Shown here piece by piece: positions 1 to 4,621 of a stretch of 6,430 nucleotides of DNA; the stretch's first letter is position 1; each line of letters begins with the position of its first letter. The translations under genes were made by a program, and so were the position numbers. Source of the DNA: a bacterium (lineage in GTDB: Bacteria; SZUA-182; DTGQ01); NCBI GenBank assembly GCA_023512255.1, contig JAILZY010000141.1, positions 1 through 6,430 of the forward strand, written 5' to 3'. Under the pieces are notes generated by a model. It was given only the letters and a program-made list of their open reading frames with translations. It made no database searches and was not told the origin of the DNA.

Positions 1-198
1 CTATTGTCTTTTACCTCAATACCCTTCCCCTGCAGCTTATCTACTTCTCCTAATTTTAAATATGGGGAACATCTGAACTCCAGTTATAAGACCATCGACT
101 AGAAAACTTTTGCCCACTTGTGTTAAGCACTTAGCGAAAAAGACCAATTTAAATTAAGGTGGGAAATACAGGCAAAAGGAGCCTCTCTTTTAGCAGGC
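1..198. other. Non-coding flank downstream of the kinase gene
   Basis: No convincing gene is visible. Plus frame 1 is open from the window edge to a TAG at 100-102 (33 codons), but its composition is not distinctive, so it may be chance or the end of a gene outside the window. This stretch lies beyond the stop codon of the minus-strand kinase. No GC-rich hairpin with a T-run is present in that direction. The nearest candidate is the palindrome AATTTAAATT (146-155), followed on the minus strand by a short T-run (141-137), which is too weak to call a terminator. Confidence 0.5.
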
Positions 199-1503
199 TT
201 AGTGGGAATTAGATTTCTCCGTCTTCATTACCTGATCCAAAACCCTGGTTAAATCTTCAAGATTATACGGCTTAGTTATCGCGGCACTAAAGCCATATCG
301 CTGGTACTCAGAGATGAGCTGGCCATTGAGATAACCACTTGACACAATCGCTTTAACTTCTGGATCTATTTCAAGCAGTTTCTGAACAGCTTCCTTTCCT
401 CCCATTCCGTTCAAGACGACCAAATCCAGAATAACCGCATCGAAAGGCTGTCCCGAGATCCTAGCCTTTTGGTAGAGGTTGATCGCTTCTAGGCCATCTT
501 TGGCTAGCTCAACCTCATACTGAAGGTGCCTCAGCATCCGCTCAGCTACGGCTCTGATATTGGGCTTATCATCCATAAACAGAATTCTACCTCGTCTGTG
601 GCGGAGATGCTCATAGCCAAAAGCAAGGGGCTTTTCGCCCCTCAGCTTCTCTTCGGCTGTGGTTTGTTCCGCCAGAGCGGTTTCTTCTGTGGCTTCCTCT
701 ATTGAGGCAGGAAGGTAAATATAGAAAGTACTTCCAGCTCCCACTCTCGATTCCACTTCTATAACCCCCCCGTGGTTTTTGACAATATAGTTGGTTATTG
801 TCAGCCCTAGGCCAAATCCCTCCTGCTTAGTGGTAAAATATGGCTCGAATATCCGATGAAGATGCTCTTGCGGTATCCCAACTCCATGATCTTTAAATGA
901 CAATCTTATGTACCTGCCTACACTGGTTTTTTGGCAATCATCCCTGTCCAGAGCGGTGGCATCTTTTGGTGAGACTTTTTTCTTGGCCTTGATCATTACA
1001 TTTTCGGCCCGCACCTCGATCAGCCCGCCTTCAGGCATAGCTTGACTAGCATTGATCATCAAATTGCTGATTACCTGGCCTATCTGCCCTTCATCTATTC
1101 TGACTGGCCACAAATCATCTTGAATGAATAGCTCGCATTTGGCCTTGCAGCCCCTCAGGGTAAAGCTGATAATATCCTTGAGCAGTTTTGGGAGTGAGGA
1201 AATCTTCCTGACCGAAGTACCACCCATAACTAGGGTGAGTAACTCCTGAGCCAGCCTTTTCGCCTGTTCAGAGGCTTGCTTCACCTCAGTTAACAAATCC
1301 TCAAGATCACTTCCAGCCTGCTGCACCTTACTTTGGATAATAGACAAAGTACCGATTATCGTGGTCAAAAGGTTATTAAAATCATGAGCAATACCACAGA
1401 CCAAAATACCGAGAGGCTCCAGTTTCTGAGCCTTTGGCAATTCCTGATCCTCCTGAGCAGTCAGCGTATTCGGGTCATGGGTGGTCTTATTCTGATTGGT
1501 CAT
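199..1503 (-). CDS. Sensorless hybrid histidine kinase with C-terminal receiver domain
   Basis: A 434-residue two-component protein that should autophosphorylate on histidine and pass the phosphate to an aspartate on its own receiver. The H-box is GIAHDFNN with His40. A HATPase domain follows: N-box around N147-N151, G1 box DHGVGIP (205-211), F-box FEPYFTTK (219-226) and G2 box GFGLGL (229-234). An Ala/Glu-rich linker (about 266-304) leads to a receiver with acidic pair D311-D312, phospho-acceptor D360, conserved Ser at 388/389 and K411 in TKPY. The receiver therefore looks active. Only about 30 residues precede the H-box region, and no PAS, HAMP or membrane segment is present, so the protein should be cytosolic and take its signal from a partner. 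The AQKLEPLG stretch resembles the linker that usually joins a PAS domain to this kinase type. In the receiver, the residue after the phospho-Asp loop that is usually proline is leucine (DLVVLNGMGG). The start is supported by an upstream GAGGG (plus coordinates 1511-1515), 7 nt from the ATG. The output partner is not in the window. Confidence 0.93.
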   Translation of the reverse strand: MTNQNKTTHDPNTLTAQEDQELPKAQKLEPLGILVCGIAHDFNNLLTTIIGTLSIIQSKVQQAGSDLEDLLTEVKQASEQAKRLAQELLTLVMGGTSVRKISSLPKLLKDIISFTLRGCKAKCELFIQDDLWPVRIDEGQIGQVISNLMINASQAMPEGGLIEVRAENVMIKAKKKVSPKDATALDRDDCQKTSVGRYIRLSFKDHGVGIPQEHLHRIFEPYFTTKQEGFGLGLTITNYIVKNHGGVIEVESRVGAGSTFYIYLPASIEEATEETALAEQTTAEEKLRGEKPLAFGYEHLRHRRGRILFMDDKPNIRAVAERMLRHLQYEVELAKDGLEAINLYQKARISGQPFDAVILDLVVLNGMGGKEAVQKLLEIDPEVKAIVSSGYLNGQLISEYQRYGFSAAITKPYNLEDLTRVLDQVMKTEKSNSH

Positions 1504-1574
1504 TTTCCTTCCCTCACTGCAAATCTAGCTAAAAAAATTAATTAATTGTTAAAATAAATTAATTTTAGTAAGAT

Positions 1575-1603
1575 ACTATATTTTAGATTTTATTATACAA
1601 CAA
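1575..1603 (-). promoter_or_regulatory. Candidate sigma-70 promoter for the histidine kinase gene
   Basis: On the minus strand, TTGTTG (plus coordinates 1598-1603) and TATAGT (1575-1580) are separated by 17 nt. This would put the transcript start about 65 nt before the kinase ATG. The -10 matches consensus at five of six positions, while the -35 is only fair. A second possible -10, a perfect TATAAT at 1592-1597 on the minus strand, lacks a good -35. Because the region is AT-rich, chance matches are likely. Confidence 0.35.
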
Positions 1604-1670
1604 TATGAAATAATAAGAAAGATGAATATTGAGACAATGATAAGCAGCTGCGGTTTTTCGGTCCAAGAGG

Positions 1671-1699
1671 TTGACTATCCAGGCCATAGGCTATAAAAT
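1671..1699 (+). promoter_or_regulatory. Candidate sigma-70 promoter for asnS and the hydrolase
   Basis: TTGACT (1671-1676) and TAAAAT (1694-1699) are separated by 17 nt, and each matches consensus at five of six positions. Transcription would begin near 1706, giving a leader of about 93 nt before asnS. An alternative is the perfect TATAAT at 1733-1738, whose upstream region has no recognisable -35. The dyad at 1674-1680/1709-1715 overlaps this promoter. Confidence 0.5.
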
Positions 1700-1790
1700 C
1701 TTTAGGCAGGATAGTTAGGAATGCTACCCAAGTATAATTAATTTTTTATTTTCAATAGGTTATATGGTATATTACCAATAACTGATACGC

Positions 1791-1794
1791 GGAG
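1791..1794 (+). promoter_or_regulatory. Ribosome binding site of asnS
   Basis: GGAG sits only 4 nt before the ATG at 1799, 10 nt before the in-frame ATG at 1805 and 13 nt before the ATG at 1808. The spacing favours 1805 slightly over 1799, so the protein could begin MMKRTRIA rather than [10 protein letters not shown]. The difference is two residues. Confidence 0.5.
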
Positions 1795-1798
1795 AAAA

Positions 1799-3205
1799 AT
1801 GGGTATGATGAAACGAACACGAATCGCACAGGTCTTGCAGATGGAGGAATACGGCCAGAGCCTGCTGATCAGGGGATGGGTCCGCACCAGACGGGATGCT
1901 AAGGGTGGATTTTCCTTTATTGAGCTCAACGATGGATCTACCATTGAGAATATCCAGATCGTAGCTGACAGCAGGCTAGAAAATTATCACAGCGAGGTTA
2001 TGAAGATCACCACCGGATGCAGCCTCGAGGTCGAGGGAGAGCTTGTTCCCTCACCCGGCAAGGGGCAAAAGAACGAGATCCGGGCCAGTAGGATTAATGT
2101 CTACGGCTGGGCTGATCCTGAGTATTATCCCTTGCAAAAGAAACGCCATTCCTTCGAATTTCTCCGCCAGATTGCCCATCTTCGCCCCCGAACTAACACC
2201 TTCGGAGCCATAGCTAGGGTACGAAGCGCTATGAGCTGGGCGATCCATAGCTTTTTTCACCAGCGCGGCTTTTACTATATCCACACACCGATCATTACCG
2301 CAAGTGACTGTGAAGGAGCAGGGGAAATGTTTCGGGTTACGACCCTAGATCTTGACCACATCCCCAGAAACCAGAACAATGGCGGGGTTGATTTCAGTCA
2401 GGATTTCTTCGGGCGGCCAACTAGTCTGACCGTAAGTGGCCAACTGGAGGCCGAGGCCTATGCCCTGGCCCTGGGAGATGTGTATACCTTCGGGCCGACT
2501 TTCCGAGCTGAAAATTCAAACACCTCGCGGCATCTGGCAGAGTTTTGGATGGTTGAGCCGGAAATGAGCTTTGCCGATCTACTCGATGATATGGATCTGG
2601 CTGAAGATTTCTTAAAAAATATCTTTAGCTCTGTTTTGGAAACGTGCAGTCAGGATATGGAATTCTTTAACTTGCGGATCGATAATACGATTATCCAGAC
2701 CTTGCAAGAGATAATCAACCACAGTTTTGAGAGAGTGTCTTACGCGGAAGCGATTGAGATTTTACAGAAATCTGGTGAGAAATTTGAATTTCCTGTAGTC
2801 TGGGGAGCAGATCTGCAATCAGAACATGAGCGTTATTTAACGGAGAAGAAGTTCAGAAGGCCGATCATTGTTTTTGACTACCCAAAGGAGATCAAGGCCT
2901 TCTATATGAGGCTCAATGATGATGAGCGGACCGTGCGGGCTATGGATGTTCTGGTGCCCAAGATTGGCGAAATTATCGGTGGAAGCCAGCGTGAGGAGAG
3001 AATCGATGTTCTGAGGCAGCGAATCGCTGAGCTTGGACTTCGAGAAGAGGACTACTGGTGGTATCTGGATCTGCGCCGCTTTGGCTCGGTTCCTCATGCT
3101 GGCTTTGGTATGGGGTTTGAGAGGGCTGTTCAGTTTGTAACTGGCATGGCCAATATCAGGGACGTAATTCCATTCCCCAGAACCCCTAAGTCTGCGGAAT
3201 TTTAA
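1799..3205 (+). CDS. asnS: Asparaginyl-tRNA synthetase
   Basis: A class IIb aminoacyl-tRNA synthetase that charges tRNA-Asn with asparagine using ATP in the cytoplasm. At 468 residues it is full length for bacterial AsnRS. The N-terminal OB-fold anticodon-binding domain spans roughly 8-105 ([19 protein letters not shown] region). Class II motif 1 lies around 139-170, motif 2 at 232-250 ([19 protein letters not shown], with R236 and E238), and motif 3 contains GFGMGFER at 435-442. The [13 protein letters not shown] block and FLTVSGQL-like segment mark it as AsnRS rather than AspRS. An AsnRS means the cell can make Asn-tRNA directly. The start is one of three clustered ATGs (1799, 1805, 1808); the spacing of the upstream GGAG leaves the choice open by two or three residues. 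The hydrolase gene follows closely in the same direction, so co-transcription is likely. Confidence 0.97.
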   Translation: MGMMKRTRIAQVLQMEEYGQSLLIRGWVRTRRDAKGGFSFIELNDGSTIENIQIVADSRLENYHSEVMKITTGCSLEVEGELVPSPGKGQKNEIRASRINVYGWADPEYYPLQKKRHSFEFLRQIAHLRPRTNTFGAIARVRSAMSWAIHSFFHQRGFYYIHTPIITASDCEGAGEMFRVTTLDLDHIPRNQNNGGVDFSQDFFGRPTSLTVSGQLEAEAYALALGDVYTFGPTFRAENSNTSRHLAEFWMVEPEMSFADLLDDMDLAEDFLKNIFSSVLETCSQDMEFFNLRIDNTIIQTLQEIINHSFERVSYAEAIEILQKSGEKFEFPVVWGADLQSEHERYLTEKKFRRPIIVFDYPKEIKAFYMRLNDDERTVRAMDVLVPKIGEIIGGSQREERIDVLRQRIAELGLREEDYWWYLDLRRFGSVPHAGFGMGFERAVQFVTGMANIRDVIPFPRTPKSAEF

Positions 3206-3227
3206 AGCGTGGCTTTTAAAGCGTGGC
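3200..3227 (+). repeat. 14-bp perfect tandem duplication at the asnS stop codon
   Basis: The unit TTTTAAAGCGTGGC occurs twice head to tail (3200-3213 and 3214-3227), followed by a further TT. The first copy includes the last sense codon and the TAA stop of asnS (3203-3205). Because the period is not a multiple of three, the second TAA (3217-3219) is in another frame. It looks like a small slippage duplication that lengthens the gap to the hydrolase gene. Confidence 0.9.
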
Positions 3228-3232
3228 TTGCT

Positions 3233-3238
3233 GGAAGG
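3233..3238 (+). promoter_or_regulatory. Ribosome binding site that decides the hydrolase start
   Basis: GGAAGG lies 7 nt before the ATG at 3246, a good spacing. The in-frame TTG at 3228 lies upstream of this site and has no purine-rich site at suitable distance, so the ATG is preferred. Confidence 0.6.
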
Positions 3239-3245
3239 CTTGGCT

Positions 3246-4151
3246 ATGGAATCGCTAGAGTTGATCAGCAGAAAAATCAACACCCTGATCAATCTATGCG
3301 GCCAGATACCCGGCGGTGATTATCTAGCCGTCTTGACTGTCAGTCTGCGCTTGCGGCTTATGGGGGTACGGCCCAAAACTATCTCCCTCTACAATATGAA
3401 ACTCCACTATCTTGAGGCTGGCAAGGGGCCACCCCTTGTTTTGCTGCACGGTCTTGGTGGAAGCTCACTTGGGTGGGCTTTAAATATCGAGCCGCTGCGA
3501 ACAAAGTTTCATGTCCTTGCCCCGGATCAGATCGGCTTTGGACGATCATCCAAACCGCTTATCTCCTACCGTATCTCACTGATGGCCGAATACCTTCTTG
3601 AATTTCTATCCACTCTCAGAATCCACAAGGTAATGCTGGTGGGAAGCTCGCTGGGAGGATGGATCGCGGCTCACCTAGCCATAAACTATCCAGAGTGGGT
3701 CGAAAAATTGGTTCTTGTGGATAGTGCAGGCTTTGCCCTGGATCAGCCTCTGTCTGTCGAAGAGCGTGAATTGCTGAATGCTCTAACCCTCACCTCAGCC
3801 AGGAAATTTGCTCGCCTGCTCTTTTTCTGTCCTGATTTTATCCAAGATTCAGGCTTAAAGATGCGGCTGAAAATGAAGCTGACCTCTCATGAGCCATATG
3901 TCATAGACCGTTTTCTGGACGCCATTGATCAAAAACAGGATATCTTAGATCATCAACTCTCCAGGATCAAAGCTCCCACCCTGATCATCTGGGGAAGAGA
4001 GGATCAAATCATTCCCGTAGATCATGCCTTGAGGTTTCAGCGGGAAATTAGCGGCTCAAAACTAGTTATCTTCGACCAGTGCGGCCATGTTCCCCAAGTT
4101 GAGAAAGCAGCCAGGTTCAATCAGGAAATCATACACTTTCTTTTAGCCTGA
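3246..4151 (+). CDS. Alpha/beta-fold hydrolase, substrate unknown
   Basis: A 301-residue serine hydrolase of the alpha/beta superfamily, resembling the esterase, lipase and C-C bond hydrolase group. The core begins near residue 47 (LYNMKLHYLEAG). The oxyanion motif HGLGG is at 68-72, followed by the DQIGFGRS strand-turn (94-101). The nucleophile elbow GSSLGG gives Ser135. The acid is most likely D253 in WGREDQIIP, and the base is H281 in CGHVPQ. The triad is intact, so the enzyme should be active. A lid region lies between about 165 and 240. The first 45 residues form an extension with no clear signal peptide; the LAVLTVSLRLRL stretch could be amphipathic and membrane-associated. The gene begins 40 nt after the asnS stop and is probably read from the asnS promoter. 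Substrate cannot be assigned from sequence alone. A longer version from TTG 3228 (307 residues) is possible but less supported. Confidence 0.88.
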   Translation: MESLELISRKINTLINLCGQIPGGDYLAVLTVSLRLRLMGVRPKTISLYNMKLHYLEAGKGPPLVLLHGLGGSSLGWALNIEPLRTKFHVLAPDQIGFGRSSKPLISYRISLMAEYLLEFLSTLRIHKVMLVGSSLGGWIAAHLAINYPEWVEKLVLVDSAGFALDQPLSVEERELLNALTLTSARKFARLLFFCPDFIQDSGLKMRLKMKLTSHEPYVIDRFLDAIDQKQDILDHQLSRIKAPTLIIWGREDQIIPVDHALRFQREISGSKLVIFDQCGHVPQVEKAARFNQEIIHFLLA

Positions 4152-4210
4152 TTTTGGAAGGAACCCTTATTTTTGGAAGGGACCCTTATTCAATAAGGGT
4201 TCTTTCCAAA
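4152..4210 (+). repeat. Hairpin 1: duplicated left arm sharing one right arm
   Basis: Immediately after the hydrolase stop, a 19-bp unit is repeated in tandem (4152-4170 and 4171-4189) with one mismatch (A4162 versus G4181). The second copy folds with 4194-4210 into a 17-bp stem (4172-4188) with loop TTCAA and two G-U pairs. The first copy could pair with the same right arm with only one G-U pair, so the two left arms compete. The G-U pairs would be A-C mismatches in the opposite strand's RNA, which hints that the structure matters in the plus-strand transcript. No T-run follows, so a classical terminator is not evident, though mRNA 3'-end stabilisation is plausible. Confidence 0.85.
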
Positions 4211-4217
4211 CCATCCT

Positions 4218-4253
4218 CCTAAAACTTTAATATTAAGATATTAAAGTTTTAGG
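4218..4253. repeat. Hairpin 2: perfect 16-bp inverted repeat
   Basis: CCTAAAACTTTAATAT (4218-4233) pairs perfectly with 4238-4253 around the 4-nt loop TAAG. The stem is AT-rich and symmetric, so it folds equally well from either strand. It sits between hairpins 1 and 3 with only a few bases between them. Confidence 0.9.
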
Positions 4254-4259
4254 AAAAGG

Positions 4260-4303
4260 GTTTAAGGGGAAAACCCTTTTTCAAAAGGGTTTTCCCCTTA
4301 AAC
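4260..4303. repeat. Hairpin 3: perfect 21-bp inverted repeat
   Basis: The arms 4260-4280 and 4283-4303 are perfect reverse complements separated by only TC, giving a near-continuous palindrome with the core ACCCTTTTTCAAAAGGGT. The segment AAAAGGG at 4254-4260 can also pair with CCCTTTT at 4274-4280, so an alternative smaller hairpin exists. The element is flanked by the 7-bp direct repeat TAGGAAA (4250-4256 and 4304-4310). It is not followed by a T-run. It may be part of the end of the asnS-hydrolase transcript or a short palindromic repeat unit. Confidence 0.9.
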
Positions 4304-4347
4304 TAGGAAACATCTGCACTTTCATTTGCACTCTTTTCCCTTGAGGG

Positions 4348-4376
4348 TTTACAATATAAATATCTATGAATATAAT
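4348..4376 (+). promoter_or_regulatory. Strong candidate sigma-70 promoter for the cytochrome gene
   Basis: TTTACA (4348-4353) and TATAAT (4371-4376) are separated by exactly 17 nt, matching consensus at 11 of 12 positions. Transcription should start near 4383, leaving about 240 nt before the cytochrome ATG. It is the best promoter match seen in the window. Confidence 0.65.
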
Positions 4377-4463
4377 TGCGCATATTATTCTTTTTATCCT
4401 TGTCGGTATGAGGTGATGTCTTATGTAAATATTATATAATGTATAATGTTAATGTAAGCTATG

Positions 4464-4483
4464 ATAATCTGGCCATAGATTAT
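4464..4483 (+). repeat. 7-bp dyad in the cytochrome leader
   Basis: ATAATCT (4464-4470) and AGATTAT (4477-4483) are perfect inverted repeats around GGCCAT. A competing stem can form between CTATG just upstream and CATAG inside the loop and right arm. It is followed by a T-rich run (ATTTTATTATTACT). It could be an operator half-site pair or a weak attenuator stem. The AT-rich context makes chance possible. Confidence 0.5.
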
Positions 4484-4602
4484 ATTTTATTATTACTCTA
4501 TTACTTTCCAACGATAATTTTTTCCGTTTGACCAACTCGCACTCCAGTCGATATTCTCATCGCGATCAGAAAGAAAATCCTACTCTACAATTAAAAATAT
4601 CA

Positions 4603-4619
4603 GGGAGGCTTGAAGGAGG
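4603..4619 (+). promoter_or_regulatory. Double Shine-Dalgarno in front of the cytochrome start
   Basis: Two strong sites lie in tandem: GGGAGG (4603-4608) and AAGGAGG (4613-4619). The second is only 2 nt from the ATG at 4622, which is short, and the first is 13 nt from it, which is long. The in-frame TTG at 4610 is only 1 nt from the first site. ATG 4622 is preferred because a clean signal peptide follows it. Confidence 0.5.
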
Positions 4620-4621
4620 TT

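Larger units (their letters stand above)
1504..1798. other. Divergent AT-rich intergenic control region between kinase and asnS
   Basis: This 295-bp stretch has no ORF of note and serves two divergent genes. It holds candidate sigma-70 promoters in both directions, listed separately. It also has a perfect TATAAT at 1733-1738 on the plus strand without a good -35, and an 8-bp palindrome GCAGCTGC at 1644-1651. A 7-bp dyad (ACTATCC at 1674-1680, GGATAGT at 1709-1715) spans the -10 region of the asnS promoter candidate and could be an operator or a weak RNA stem. I looked for a T-box leader, which can control aminoacyl-tRNA synthetase genes, and found no T-box core sequence. Confidence 0.6.
4304..4621 (+). 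other. Intergenic region and long leader of the cytochrome gene
   Basis: This 318-bp region has no supported gene. After the promoter at 4348-4376 there is an AT-rich leader of about 240 nt. It contains two further perfect TATAAT hexamers 7 bp apart (4435-4440 and 4442-4447), neither with a good -35. It also has a 7-bp dyad (4464-4483), a more GC-balanced stretch around 4530-4570, and two Shine-Dalgarno-like sequences at its end. I looked for the conserved core of the cyclic-dinucleotide (GEMM) riboswitches known upstream of multiheme cytochromes in Geobacter and did not find it. No GGCAC-N5-TTGC sigma-54 site was seen. Confidence 0.55.

Noticed and set aside
1-102. Open reading frame 1 from the window edge to TAG at 100-102
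   Set aside because: Only 33 codons, no recognisable sequence, and other frames are similarly open for most of this length; no evidence that it is the end of a gene.
137-155. AT palindrome followed by a T-run on the minus strand as a terminator of the kinase gene
   Set aside because: The palindrome AATTTAAATT has no room for a loop without losing most pairs, and the stem has almost no GC; too weak to call.
1504-1798. T-box riboswitch upstream of asnS
   Set aside because: No T-box core sequence and no GC-rich terminator/antiterminator pair were found in the leader.
4152-4303. CRISPR array
   Set aside because: The repeats are palindromes of differing sequence with no regular spacers and no cas genes nearby.
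4383-4621. GEMM-type cyclic-dinucleotide riboswitch upstream of the cytochrome
   Set aside because: The conserved core of these riboswitches is absent and the region is too AT-rich for the expected helices.
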